Assembly: GCA_023078555.1 (NCBI GenBank)
Contig: CM041200.1
Coordinates: forward strand, 5,929,361 to 5,993,360
From: Ulva prolifera
Lineage: Eukaryota; Chlorophyta; Ulvophyceae; Ulvales; Ulvaceae
DNA: 64,000 nt
Direction: 5' to 3'
Shown: positions 47,966 through 59,500 of the stretch, one piece after another
Layout: each line of letters begins with the position of its first letter
How positions within the stretch are numbered: position 1 is the first letter of the stretch
Made by a program: the position numbers and the translations under genes
Notes under the pieces: model-generated
What the model was told of the DNA's origin: nothing
Seen by the model: only the letters and a program-made list of their open reading frames with translations
The model's database searches: none

Positions 47966-50900
47966 ATGTCTCTTTCGAACGCCAACTCCAACGCCAACTC
48001 TCCTCGCGAGGAGAGGCGTGACGATGCTGACCAGCAGCCTCTCGTCGACAGGGACGCTGACCAGCAGCTCCCTGACGGAGAACAGCCTGCGGGTATGTTG
48101 CTCCGGGGCGGCCGAATTGTCCGGCCACGACCCTCTTCCCACACTGGGCAGAGCAGTCAGCAGGTGCCTTTTTCCTCTCATGTTGTGAACGATCCTGGTC
48201 ACACTGAGCCACTCATATCACTCGACACGTTAACCGAGGCGCTGCGCGCATCTCGGGGTCGTAGCGAACCTGATTTGACTAAAGGAAAACTGCCTGATTG
48301 GAATTACAAGACTGAAAGTTTCGTTGCGTACGAACAGAAAGTCTTTTTGTGGTTAGGTCAGTTCGAATTAGATCACTTGTTGCAGCACGCACCGTCTGCG
48401 GACGAACAGCGTGTTCATGCTAGGGCGAGGACACAGGTCCTAATGTCTTTGCCTGACGCGGATAGGACGACTGTCTATCGCATGTCACATTTGTGTGAAG
48501 CATGGTCCTACTTGACTGCCAAGTACAGACCTAGCACCGAAGCCGAAATCCACAGGTTGTGGAGTCGGTTCAATTCGTTATCACAGCACAACAAGGACGT
48601 TGCGACGTATTGTGGTGAAGTGATGAGTGTTTACACTCAATTGGAGGCACTAGGTGCCGATGTGGGCCAGCGATGGCTTCGATTGAAACTGTTAGAGGTG
48701 GGGGAGGAGTTCAACGCTGTGCGCGGCGAAGTTCAACACTCCTCCCCTCATGTTATAATAGCCCGTTTGACTGAGCATGCTGATTTGCTCAAACAACAGC
48801 GGTCGCTGCAGGCTAGGTCTGGTACGCCCGCGGGCAAACCAGGTCATGGCTGGCGCAAGCAGCACCGTGGTGACGGCCCTGTGGTCGCTGCTCTCGCAGC
48901 TGGCCAGGCTCCTCGCGAGGAGACCAGGACCTGTTTCTTCTGCAAGAAGAAGGGACATTTGCGTGCGAACTGCCCCCAACGCAAACAGGCTGCGGCCAGA
49001 GATGTTTGCACTATTGAAATGCCTGAAAAGTACCCACAGCCGGACGCGTCCATGCCGTGGAACATCATTGTTGATAGTGGGTCGGACATGCATATAGTAG
49101 GAAATCGGGAAATGTTCACTGAGTACGGCCCGTGTCAGAAAGTTGCCAATCTCGCGGGACCAGGGCAGCTTTCTATCATGGGTAGGGGAACCATCCAGGT
49201 GAACCTAGGTGCTTATGTGGACAAGCATGGGAATACGCATCCACTAGATGTGGAAATCCCTGGTGTATACTATGCCCCTGAATGTCCGTACAACCTGCTC
49301 AGCACGATGGGTCTTAGATCAGAGCAGATGTTCCTAGACACGCGTAGGAATGTGTTGTATGTCCCTGGTCTGGGCGATATGGCCACCGGCGTGGAAGATG
49401 ACGTCAAGTATCAGGAATTAGATGTAGACGGTCATCCTGTTTTTGCTTTTAAAATGGCGGTAGATACGAAACCCATTCTCGTCGGTGCGCCTGTCAATAG
49501 TGGGGTAGTCTGGTCTAACCAGAGCAGTCCGACCTCAGTTATTGAGGATCAACAGCAGTGGCATCATGTGGCGGTCGCGGCCATTGACCTGCAGCGACCC
49601 AATGCTGGGGGAGCTGAGGTCCCGCATGATGCATACTTGCTGGAACCTGCTTTTCTAGCACACTTGTCTTTTCACCAGTCAAATTGGGTCCTTAAACGCA
49701 TGCAATCTAATAGTGAATTTTATGGTCATTTGAATTTGGATGTCGATTCCGAGCCATTGGGGAATCGGTGTCACGGCTGCAGAATTGGCAAGGTGCCTGC
49801 GGGTAACTTCTCTGCCAATGATCGTGAGCTCATGGGTCAGGCCAAGTGGCCTGGTGAGCAACTGCATGCCGATTTAGCTGGTCCTGTCTCTCCGGTAGGA
49901 ATTGGTGGTGTGAAATATGTTTTGTTTGTGATGTGTGCCTTTACCCGTTATACTTTCGTGGTAGGTCTGCGCAAAAAGAGTGAGGCTGCGGCCATGATCT
50001 CTTATATTATCGAACGCATTCGGGTGAATGTGGTGAAGCCAGGTGAACCGGGTGTGCGCATCCTACACACCGACAAAGGGGGAGAGTTTATGGTCGCGGC
50101 CTTAAAGCTCTACCTCCAGCGTCGTGGCATCACTCACCGCTTGACCCCCACAGCCGCTCATCGCTGTAATGGCATGATCGAGAGGAGGGTCGGAGTGGCC
50201 TTTGAGTCACTCCGTGCTGTGCTGCTCGCGAGCGGCCTACCTCTGTTCCTGTGGATAGAATGCCTCGCCAGCGTTGTTCATGGTCACAATCTCACGCCAT
50301 CGTCGGCATTGTACCATGACAAACTGGCGAGCATCCTCAAGGGCCTGAAAGCTCAGCATGCTGTCAATGCGTCTGCGGACGTTGACGAAGCTGAACGGAG
50401 CCTGGGGAAAGGTAAGCGCATGAAAAAGGCCGAGCGCGATAAGTTGAGGGATGAGGAGAAACGCAAGTACAAGTTACTTGCGACGACTGAGTTAGATGAG
50501 TTTTTAGTGCGGTCTTGTGATAAGGATATCATTCCTTATATGGCCTTTTTCCGTGACACCTCCGTTGAGGTGTTCCAAGATCTGCTGCGGCAGCAGCGTC
50601 CATGGGGGGTTGAAGTGTATGCATACCCTAGGGATGACAAGCTGCGGAAGCTGTCCCCGCGGGGTGTGCCTGCATACTGGGTCGGGGCTGGTCTGGGCCC
50701 CAGCATGCAGCGTGTATACGCCCAGGACGTTCCTGGGGGTAGGGTTTTTGTTGTGCGTCAAGTGATGTGCACTGCGGATCAGATGATCCGGCACGTACGC
50801 AAGTACGATGCGTCCGCCGTTGTGGACAAGAGGGAACCTGAGGAGTTCGCGAACTCCTACACGGTTGCTTTCGAGGGGGACGATGAGGGTGAGCGTGTTA

Positions 50901-53521
50901 CTGACGCTGATGTGCCTCCATTCGCGGCAGAGCACACCTATGACGGGGGAGTGTTGCGCCGTCTGCGTGACCAGCTTCACACCCCCCCTGGTCATGGTAG
51001 GGTTCCTGTCATGGAAATGACTTTCCGGCAGGATAACCCTGAGCCTAGTGAGGCTGTGTATTCTCCACGATTTGGAGCTGGCTCCTCTGCGGAGATTATC
51101 CGGCGTGACCCTGCTAGGGCAACACCGGAAATAGCCAGAACAGCTTTGCATCGCACGCGTGCAATGTCCAGAGCTGCTGCTCACCCTGCCGTCCCTGCGC
51201 CCCCTCGTGTTCACGGTGAAGTGTATCATCCTGTCGCTACGCCCTCTCGCACTGCGCGGTATGTTGTCACGCGCAATGCTGTGTTGCACGACCCTGGTGT
51301 AGAAGCTGCGTTCCCCGTCCAAATGTCTGTCAGTGCGTCTGACGAGGACATGGATGAGGATGACGACGGTCCCGGCATCTATGATGACGATGACGAACAG
51401 CGCATGGACTACACCGTCTCAGATGATGAAAGAGCTGCGGCTCATCAGAATCTGGAGGCTCAGCGGGTCCGCTCTGGGAGTAATTCGGCAGCGGCCTCGG
51501 CATCTGGCGCGGGGGCAGTTGCTCAGCCCTTGCGAGGAGCTGAGGCGCCGAGGCCCTTCTGGGAGGATGAGCCAGATGAGGTGGAGACCGGATCCGAATT
51601 AGGGGGAGAGGATCCGGACCCCTCAGCCGCAGTTGGGGTTGATTTGCCTGACGAGGTGAGGGCCATTCCAGCCGCCTTGCCTCGCATTAAAATCAATCCT
51701 CTTGTACGCAGACGCCTTGTTCCATTGGCTGCGGATGTAGCAGCTGTACAAATGCATGAGCCTGCGGGCTCTGACATTGCTAGTAGTGAAACAGTTGTAG
51801 CTGCTATTGATGTTTCAGCTTGCGATCAGGACACATCGGCCGCGGCTGACTGTGGAGTGTCCTGTGCAGGCCTGAAGCCTCAGCATGTGGAGTCTGGTGA
51901 GCAGCAGAGTGTTCAGCGTCGTGGGTCGCGCCGAGCAGCTGCCGCCAGGAAGCAGAAGGCCTCCTCCGACCCTGATATGCCTTCTATGAAGGAAGGACTT
52001 GCGGGTCCTGACAGGGATGCATGGCTGCGTGCCATGCAGGAGGAGGTAGATGCACTGGGTGAGCACGGAACCTTCGGGTTGTGCTATCTGCCTGCGGGCA
52101 AACGGGCTATCTCGGGCAAATGGGTGCTCAAGATCAAGCGTGGGCCTGCTGGCGAGGTTCAGCGGTATAAGGCACGATATGTAGCTCGTGGTTTTTCTCA
52201 GGTAGAAGGTGTAGACTTTTTTGAGACTTGGTCTCCTGTCGGTAGTTATGCGACACTGCGTGTGTTGCTGTCAGTTGCTGCTCAGGAAGACTTAGAGATT
52301 AGGCACATAGACATTCAGTGCGCTTTTCTGAATGGCGAGCTAGAAGAAGAAGTGTTCGTTGAACAGCCCCCGTTCTTCACTGACGGGACAGCACGTGTCT
52401 GGAGATTGCATAAAACTCTGTATGGCCTGAAGCAAGCTGCTCGCGAGTGGCATAAAGCTTTAATAAAGGTCTTAACTGAGATGGGATTTGTGTGCGCACA
52501 AAGTGATCCCGGACTGTATGTCAGAACATCTGGTCGCTGCTTTATTTTCTTATGGGTCGATGACTTGTTCATATTTAGTAGCTCTGCGGGGTTACAAGAA
52601 CTCGTCGACATCATTCTCACAAAATTTGAGGGCAGAGATTTAGGTGAACTTGCATGGGCACTTGGCACTGAGATCATGCGTGATCGCAAGGCCAAAACAA
52701 TCATCATGACACAACGAAACAAAATTCGAAACTTGCTTGAAAAGTACAGTATGTCTGACTGTCGCAAGTCTCCCACTCCCTTAGTGCCGCGGCAACAACT
52801 AAGGAGTGCGAAAGAGCATCCTGACCTGGAGAAAGCCAGTGCTGCTGAGCATTCCAGGTTCATGAGTGCTGTAGGAAGTATCCAGTATATTGCAGGAGTG
52901 ACACGACCTGACCTGAGCTATGTGGCACATGCCCTGGCCCGGCACATGTCTAGTAGTCTAAAGGAACATTGGTCTGCCGTGCAACATGTTCTGAGATACC
53001 TGCAGTCCACAAAGAACTTAGGAATAAAATTTGTAGGCTCTGAGGGACACGGGTGTTTGATAGAGGCTTATTCAGATGCAGATTTTGCGAACTCTGCCGA
53101 TCTGAAAAGCGTGTCTGGTATGGTTATTCGGGTGTATGGGAACTGTGTTCTCTGGCGTTCGAAGAAGCAGAGTATAGTGGCTGGGGATACAACAGAGGCT
53201 GAGCTCATCGCGATGAGTGCAACAGCCAACGAGTTGATGTGGGTGAAGCAGTTGCTTCTCGATTTGAAACTCGTCCCACATAAGCCGACTCTGTGGGGTG
53301 ACAATAAGAGTGCCAACATTTTGGCTGTTAATGCTGTGTCCACTGACAGATCCAAGCACATTCGTGTGCGGCACTTGCGAGTGCGGGAATATGTCCAGAT
53401 GGATGAACTTAAGGTAGCATGGGTGGGCACTGTTGATCAGTTAGCGGATGTGTTTACCAAAGTGCTGCCCGGACCTGCTTTGTTGGAAGTTCGTAATAAA
53501 CTCCAGCTAGTGGAGACGTAG
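47966..53521 (+). CDS. Copia D Gag-Pol polyprotein, intact (1851 aa)
   Basis: A single frame encodes capsid and all enzymes for reverse transcription and integration. Gag is about 1-340, with a CCHC knuckle at C323-C336. The aspartic protease motif DSGS starts at D370. The HHCC zinc domain is H566, H570, C602, C605. The integrase catalytic triad D636, D703, E739 has DD35E spacing. A Lys/Glu-rich insertion about 790-860 contains KGKRMKKAERDK, followed by the usual copia C-terminal module, then a long linker with Asp/Glu runs (about 1120-1155). RT has D1449 and WVDD at 1530-1533. RNase H has D1704, E1744/E1746 and D1779. It stops with TAG after LVET. There is no stop or frameshift between Gag and Pol, so another mechanism must set the Gag:Pol ratio. 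Confidence 0.97.
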   Translation: MSLSNANSNANSPREERRDDADQQPLVDRDADQQLPDGEQPAGMLLRGGRIVRPRPSSHTGQSSQQVPFSSHVVNDPGHTEPLISLDTLTEALRASRGRSEPDLTKGKLPDWNYKTESFVAYEQKVFLWLGQFELDHLLQHAPSADEQRVHARARTQVLMSLPDADRTTVYRMSHLCEAWSYLTAKYRPSTEAEIHRLWSRFNSLSQHNKDVATYCGEVMSVYTQLEALGADVGQRWLRLKLLEVGEEFNAVRGEVQHSSPHVIIARLTEHADLLKQQRSLQARSGTPAGKPGHGWRKQHRGDGPVVAALAAGQAPREETRTCFFCKKKGHLRANCPQRKQAAARDVCTIEMPEKYPQPDASMPWNIIVDSGSDMHIVGNREMFTEYGPCQKVANLAGPGQLSIMGRGTIQVNLGAYVDKHGNTHPLDVEIPGVYYAPECPYNLLSTMGLRSEQMFLDTRRNVLYVPGLGDMATGVEDDVKYQELDVDGHPVFAFKMAVDTKPILVGAPVNSGVVWSNQSSPTSVIEDQQQWHHVAVAAIDLQRPNAGGAEVPHDAYLLEPAFLAHLSFHQSNWVLKRMQSNSEFYGHLNLDVDSEPLGNRCHGCRIGKVPAGNFSANDRELMGQAKWPGEQLHADLAGPVSPVGIGGVKYVLFVMCAFTRYTFVVGLRKKSEAAAMISYIIERIRVNVVKPGEPGVRILHTDKGGEFMVAALKLYLQRRGITHRLTPTAAHRCNGMIERRVGVAFESLRAVLLASGLPLFLWIECLASVVHGHNLTPSSALYHDKLASILKGLKAQHAVNASADVDEAERSLGKGKRMKKAERDKLRDEEKRKYKLLATTELDEFLVRSCDKDIIPYMAFFRDTSVEVFQDLLRQQRPWGVEVYAYPRDDKLRKLSPRGVPAYWVGAGLGPSMQRVYAQDVPGGRVFVVRQVMCTADQMIRHVRKYDASAVVDKREPEEFANSYTVAFEGDDEGERVTDADVPPFAAEHTYDGGVLRRLRDQLHTPPGHGRVPVMEMTFRQDNPEPSEAVYSPRFGAGSSAEIIRRDPARATPEIARTALHRTRAMSRAAAHPAVPAPPRVHGEVYHPVATPSRTARYVVTRNAVLHDPGVEAAFPVQMSVSASDEDMDEDDDGPGIYDDDDEQRMDYTVSDDERAAAHQNLEAQRVRSGSNSAAASASGAGAVAQPLRGAEAPRPFWEDEPDEVETGSELGGEDPDPSAAVGVDLPDEVRAIPAALPRIKINPLVRRRLVPLAADVAAVQMHEPAGSDIASSETVVAAIDVSACDQDTSAAADCGVSCAGLKPQHVESGEQQSVQRRGSRRAAAARKQKASSDPDMPSMKEGLAGPDRDAWLRAMQEEVDALGEHGTFGLCYLPAGKRAISGKWVLKIKRGPAGEVQRYKARYVARGFSQVEGVDFFETWSPVGSYATLRVLLSVAAQEDLEIRHIDIQCAFLNGELEEEVFVEQPPFFTDGTARVWRLHKTLYGLKQAAREWHKALIKVLTEMGFVCAQSDPGLYVRTSGRCFIFLWVDDLFIFSSSAGLQELVDIILTKFEGRDLGELAWALGTEIMRDRKAKTIIMTQRNKIRNLLEKYSMSDCRKSPTPLVPRQQLRSAKEHPDLEKASAAEHSRFMSAVGSIQYIAGVTRPDLSYVAHALARHMSSSLKEHWSAVQHVLRYLQSTKNLGIKFVGSEGHGCLIEAYSDADFANSADLKSVSGMVIRVYGNCVLWRSKKQSIVAGDTTEAELIAMSATANELMWVKQLLLDLKLVPHKPTLWGDNKSANILAVNAVSTDRSKHIRVRHLRVREYVQMDELKVAWVGTVDQLADVFTKVLPGPALLEVRNKLQLVET

Positions 53522-53538
53522 CAGGGTTTATGGGGGAG

Positions 53539-53894
53539 TGTCACAATGCATGAGCCTGCGGGCAGCAGTGTGGTGACAGGTGCACCCATGCACGAACGAT
53601 CCGCGGATCCAGTGTAGGGGTAAGCCGCCAGCTAGGATCGTCTCGATGTAGTGAGAGAGATCGTGCGAGGGTTTCCCGCCGTAACCTTGAGTATTGAGTG
53701 TTCAGTGTGCATATAAGCATGTGCACACTGAGATCTGTAACCATTCTCTCTACTGTTTCACGGTACCAGCACTTCCCCTTCAACATCTCTCGGTTCTACC
53801 TCTGTGCGCAGCAGGTATGAGATGTTGGCTGTACTGACTTGACCTGAACAAGGACTGCGCGTCCTGACCTGCACAAATGATAGCTTTTCTGACA
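53539..53894 (+). repeat. Copia D 3' LTR
   Basis: I find no difference from the 5' LTR by eye, and the 5-bp target repeat follows. Confidence 0.97.
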
Positions 53895-53899
53895 TGTGC

Positions 53900-55092
53900 C
53901 ACTCTAGCACTGATGTTGCTGGTGCGTTGGCACTGGTGTATGCTGAACCACTGCACTAGGCTTCATCTGTTCACCACTCAGCACTACACGTTTATGCAGG
54001 TGCACAGGTTTATCAGGTGAAACAACGTAAACAGAAAATTGCGTTGCAAAAGCTACAAACCAGTTTTGGGCAAGCGTTCTCCGGTATCTTGGTGTACACA
54101 GTATCAAGTTTGACACTGGGTGTGTTGCCATCCCGTGTTGCTATTGGGTTGAGACCCGGGCCTCAGTGTGTGGCATGCGGAAAATCAAAGCAGTGCGCAT
54201 GAATGCAGATCAGCAATTGACAGCATCGCGTGATTCACCATGAAAGTAGCTTTGACACAGTGAGTCCAGCGTGGAAGGTGTGCATCCACGGTGTGTCTGT
54301 CAATGTGGGGCTCACATTCATAGCTTGCAGTCATCCATACATTTATGCCACATTGGTATGTGTGTGGCATTGTGACCAAACCATTTGGCTCGTCCATTCC
54401 CCACATTTATGTCAAAACGATTGCAGGCAACCGAAAGATTTGACCACCCGGTATGGCCAGCCAGCGAGGCACATCCGCCTGGAACTCCATAGCTCCTGCC
54501 AGATCAGTCTCGCATACAGTAGAGGAGCCAATCTGCGTACATGAAGGTATCTGGCAGGTGTTATCCCATCCGCCTTGCCAGGGCCAGCATGACGCCGGTG
54601 TAGCGTGACTGAGTTACATAGATGCGACCTTTTTTGCCGTGGGCTCTCCGGCATGGATACAGTGATACATAGATCGTGGACATCTCTCGTGTATGCAGGT
54701 AACCTGCCATTGACTGATCAGGATCCTCACAGAACCCAGAGAGTAATTATAGTAGAGAGGAGCGCCATCCAACAGCCATGCTCATGGGACGTATTACCTG
54801 TCCAAGCGCCACTTAAGTATTCTTTTACAGTTGCTGCATGTGTGCATGTTGTGTAGTGTAGAGCCTGAGGCCCGTTCAGCAATGCTGTGATTGGGCACGC
54901 TGGCCCGATGAGTGAGGTGAAGGTCACTGTAACGAGAATGTATGTCTACAAGTAGTTTTACCGGAATGTGCTAAATACTGCACATGAAATGGCAATTGAT
55001 CAGCCTAGTGTCATGTTTTGCGCACCAGTCAATGGCGCACTAGCGTTCAGATCGCGCACCCACAGTGGTGCACCTAGAAGGTGAGCCACTAG
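53900..55092. other. Single-copy DNA without a clear gene
   Basis: Only short frames with no recognisable domain. I see no repeat shared with the rest of the window. Confidence 0.4.
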
Positions 55093-55833
55093 GTGTGGCG
55101 GTGGCAACACTGTGGGGGTGCGCATTGCCGGGGTGAGCGACCGGCACAACAGACCTGGCAGTGCAAATCCATGGCCGCAACGTTGTCTGTAGACAGAAGA
55201 GCGTCATACGAACTGTTTTTAGTACGGCGTCGAGGCGTGTACCCTGTGACACGGCAATACACCACAACGTGGGATACCCGCGTTTGTCGCAGCGTGACGC
55301 CGAAAGACATAAGTGAGACAGCAGGATCGCACATACGCAGCATCGAATATAAATAGTTGCAAAACACGGGCACAACTCGCTATGCGGTAACCGACATCGG
55401 TCGCGACTGGAGGCAGACTATACAACAGGAGCCAGCAACCAGCGCTGCCGTAACACGAGGACTCATAATCTCAAGCATGTACACAGACAATCGCACTATT
55501 TTCTTTTGCGCTCCGCTGACGGTGCGCCTGGAGTTTACAACAGATACCGTCTCCGAATCGATGACGTTCACCCAACAGAGACCCTGCTACAAGTGCGACT
55601 ACGATCACAAGAAAGATTGGCCATAAACCCTCCCAATGGAAATGTATTTCCGAATTGCCGTCGCAGCTCGCGACGGACGCAGGACCAACGTCCCACCGTG
55701 CATGTCCGCGCTGAGACAGGAATTCCTTAAGCCACTAGCACGCACATTCAGCGACTTGCCGGATGCTATCGGAGCCAAGCCTGTCAATACTGCAACACAA
55801 ACTCATCTAGTCGTCCACGAAGCCGTCTGTTGA
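55093..55833 (+). pseudogene. Decayed reading frame, unknown product
   Basis: One plus-strand frame stays open for 247 codons except for TAG at 55354 and TAA at 55624. Random sequence would show roughly ten stops. The middle part contains a Cys pair (CYKCDYDHKKDW). No family is recognised. It may be an old gene or element remnant, or exons whose introns I cannot define. Confidence 0.3.
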
Positions 55834-56234
55834 CGTAATGCGCTGTGAACAACATGGAACAAAGGCTCGCTGTAAGGAGCACTATCAAATAACTGTCAGC
55901 CAGAACACGCGCGCATGGAACGGCCCGTCGCATCTGAGCACCGGTGAGGAATTTTTACATAACTCGGGCCACTCAGAGCGGAGCTCCGTGGCCACCGTGG
56001 GACAAACTACAGATGCTTCGTCGTGATGCCTCACATGCATACGCACCCATAACGTTGCCGAAACATTCCCGTTCTGCACCACAGCGACATCTATGAATTC
56101 AGCAAGAACTACACTACCTGCGAGGCCAATCCGCGCTCCATTTAGGGCTCGTTTCTTCAAATTCACATGCCCTCAGCCCGTCGCTCACCCTGGTTGCTCA
56201 CCCCTTGGTGAGCCAACTTGCTGTTACTCCTGTG
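55834..56234. other. No feature seen
   Basis: Nothing recognisable up to the TRIM fragment. Confidence 0.4.
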
Positions 56235-56303
56235 ACACATACTTAACATTTCGCCCAACTAAACTTACGGTATGACGCTTCCACTCGCGCTTGCATTCGA
56301 ACA
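56235..56303 (+). repeat. TRIM LTR 3' fragment
   Basis: Matches the last 70 bp or so of the TRIM LTR, from ACACATACTTAAC to CATTCGAACA. This is the part missing from the truncated LTRs at 13622 and 44578. Confidence 0.8.
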
Positions 56304-56491
56304 CCTGGCGACTGTAGAGATTATGAAATGCCCACGGGCTGGTACGGAGTCTCGTACCGGCGAGAGTTTGTGGAGACATAAGGCAGCGGGTGATTTGTTG
56401 TCTGTAAAAGTTTCAAGGATAAATCAGGCGGTCTGTGTAGTCGGGGCTGATTGCGCTCTCAGTAGGCTTGGCTGCCACCCGGGGGTGCAGC

Positions 56492-56568
56492 TGTCACAAT
56501 GCATGAGCCTGCGGGTAGCAATGTGGTGACAGGTGCACCCATGCACGGGCGATCCGCGGATCCAGTGT
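56492..56568 (+). repeat. Copia E 5' LTR, first 77 bp
   Basis: TGTCACAATGCATGAGCC… up to GCGGATCCAGTGT. The LTR resumes at 60995 with GCGGATCCGGTGT. The repeated 13-mer is the target duplication of the non-LTR element between them. Confidence 0.85.
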
Positions 56569-59500
56569 CATTAAGTTACACATAGCTGGCCATTGTATGG
56601 CAAAGCAAACAAACAACATCAAGCCAACCCAGCGACCGGCTGCCACACCAGCAACCACAAGAAAGCATCACAGCAAAAAAACCCCAGACAACAACCAACC
56701 ACAAATGCATCAAACGCCCCACGACCAGAGCACTCAACCCACAAAGTCATCCACCGGCACATCAAAGCCATGGGTGAAATGCTTGCCGCACGACCGGGCG
56801 ACGGCCGTCAGTGTGCGCGCATACAGTGTCGCATTGCCCTTCTGCAACACACACGAAAGCAACCTGTACGCATTCATCACAAACACCGACTTGGAGACCC
56901 GGCCTGATGCCGCAGCAATCTCACCCAACTCCCTGATGTACTCCTTAGCCCGCGGCCCGAACTTCCCATAGGACTCAACGGCAAACGGAACAAACTCATA
57001 CTGCGGCTTTTTCAGCAAACTTCTCCCAATCATTCCGCTTGAGCTTCTCCGCGACCTTCGCCGCTGAGGCATCCTCCCGGTGCGACCCCCTACTCAAAGC
57101 TTTCTTCCCGAGCGGGTGCGTCACCGTCACGTCCACCATGACATGACGCCCCCCCGGCAAGATCGCGAGGATGTCCGCTCGGTGCTCCCCCACGGCCCCT
57201 GCTCCGTGCTCCCCATGCACGCCGGCATACGGCGGCTCCATGCTCGTCACCGAAGCACAAGAATGAAGATGGCGCATTGCAAGAGCAAAATCATCATGGC
57301 GCGACGAAATATCCTTGTTGTTTCGGGTACACAGCATAGCATGGTCTCCGCGTCCGACGCTCTCGCCGGAGCAATCGCATGGCGGCATCTCCACGGGGCC
57401 GCTGACTCGCTCACCGAGGCGGTGGCGAAGGATGGTGGTGAGGGAGTGGTTACCGATGGTGGTGTACAGCTGCCGCCGGCCAGGGAGGGCGGACAAGAAG
57501 GCGCTGCCAGGGGCACCGCGGGCACTGCGCACTCGAGCAGCACCGAGCCTGCCTCTGTGCTCAAGTCCATGCCATCCAGGAACGCCTTGCCGGCCTTGTC
57601 ACCCATGGACCTAGACACTGCATGCCGCAAAAAGGAGAGAACATGACGCACTCCTTTGCTGGAGAAGTCCGCCGGTGAGCCACCGTCGATCTTGTCGGAG
57701 ACCATCGTGACCCACTCCTCGACGTCGGGCAAGACGCCGCGGATGCAGTCCCAGTCGCGCTGCATCGCCGGCGCGGCAGGCCCGTCGAGCCGCTGGAACA
57801 CGGCAGGGCCGTCAGCAACGAACCGTTGAGCCACCGCGACGCCGGTGAGCAACGCCGCTTTCGCCTCAACTGGGTGGGTCATACGCAGCCCAAGGCCGCC
57901 GTGGCGAATCGGCAACAACATCTGCTGCACTGCCGAGCTCATCTGAACGAGCACGCCAGACAGATCATGCGTGACCGGCACCTGCGCAATGCTTGCCACC
58001 GCGGCGACGACAGCGCCTTCGAGGGCGCGTGTCGACTCGGCCAGGAGCTCCCACCTGGTCGTGCGCTGGTGGTGCACCAAGCGGACGGCAAATGACTGCC
58101 GGAGCAGCAGCAGCTGCACCTGCTTGGTGACCGGCAAGCGCATGAGCAGATCGATCTCCCCGATTGCCTTCGCGGCAGCGGCTTTCAGCCGCGCGCGGAC
58201 GTAGGCGCCGGTGCCGACGTGGGTGCCGACCACTGTGATGCCGTCCTCTCTGTGGGGCACGCCGGTGGACTGCTGGATGGCACGACACTCTTCGTGCACC
58301 TCGGCACAGGGCGCAAACACGCCACTCTTACCCGGCACGATGGTGAGGCCGACCGAGCGCGCGCTGCCCGGACCATCCCCGCAGAGGCGGCCTAGGACCT
58401 TGCGCAACGCAGGCCTGCGGCCCACGGCAGTGAAGTCATCGAAGTACGACATGCTGGGCGCCTCCGGGACTGCTGCCGCTAGTGCCGTCAAGACTTCATG
58501 GAAGCCCAATGCAAACAATAGCGGCCCATGCGGGTCGCCTTGCCGCACCCTACGCTGCGACTCAATCACAGTGCCGCTAGCGGCACCCACCACATGGAGT
58601 TGGGTGGCGGCACCGTACCCGTAATGGAAGAACGGGAGCAGCTCCGACAGCGCTTTCAAAACACCGCGCGCGACGGCGGTGCGGTGGATCTCGTTGAAAG
58701 CATTCCGCATGTCCACCGTCAGCGCGATGGCGTGGGGGTCCTTCTCCAGCGCCGCCGCAACGCTGTGCGCCACCGCTTCCGTCCCGCCAGCCGTGCCGAC
58801 GCCCACCTGCTGGGGCACGAGGTCCCGCCCCGCGGCTTTGCCGACAGCCTCGATCGCGCACATCGCTGCAAGGCGGTACCAGACCTCGCCGATGGCGATG
58901 GGCCGGACACCCCCTGCATCCTTCTGGAGAGCGAGGAGCTACGAGTCGAGGAGGCCGCACTCGCGGGGCATCATGCCGGACAACATCAAGTTCACAAAAT
59001 CGAGGGCCGCTTGGAACCTCCGGGCGGTACCCCCGGTGACCGCAAGGATCATCTCAAAGGTCCAACCCGAGGGGCCCCCAGCTCGGCCTTTTGTGTGGTC
59101 CTTGATGCGGTCAAGCACCCTGCGGAGCAGGATGCTGTCAATCTGAAGAGCAGGCACGTCGCACTCGAGAGGCGGCGGTGGCGCCGCCGCCGGGTGCAGC
59201 GCACGCAGCTTCTCCATGACGGCAGCGGACGTCGTATCGGCCGGCTTCTCATTCTTCAGACGGCGGGCGGCGATGTGGATGCTCCCGCCTTTCACTCCTG
59301 ACTCCACGCGCTCTGCTAGATGCGCCTCCTCGGTCATCTCCTTTCGCCGATGGGTCACCGAAGGCACAAAGCCTCCCTCCTCGTCCTCCAGCTCCCCACG
59401 CCGGTACTTGGCCATAATGGCCAGCATGCGCTTGTCACGCTTGTCGGTGTCGCTGCCGCCACGTGGCTCAGCAAGGACAAGCGAAGGGAGACGGAGGAGT

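Larger units (their letters stand above)
47303..53894 (+). mobile_element. Copia D, intact and recent Ty1/copia retrotransposon
   Basis: A 6592-bp element flanked by TGTGC (47298-47302, 53895-53899). The LTRs, 47303-47658 and 53539-53894, are 356 bp each, and I find no difference between them. Between them lie primer site TGGTATCGATGATG (47659), a 307-bp leader, one uninterrupted Gag-Pol frame and purine tract TGGGGGAG (53531-53538). All parts needed for autonomous transposition are present. There is no env-like frame. Confidence 0.98.

Noticed and set aside
55093..55833. Variant genetic code in which TAG/TAA encode glutamine
   Set aside because: Copia Gag-Pol frames end at TAG at the expected family C-terminus. 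The in-frame TAG codons of the non-LTR element fall in a copy that also has frameshifts, so decay explains them.
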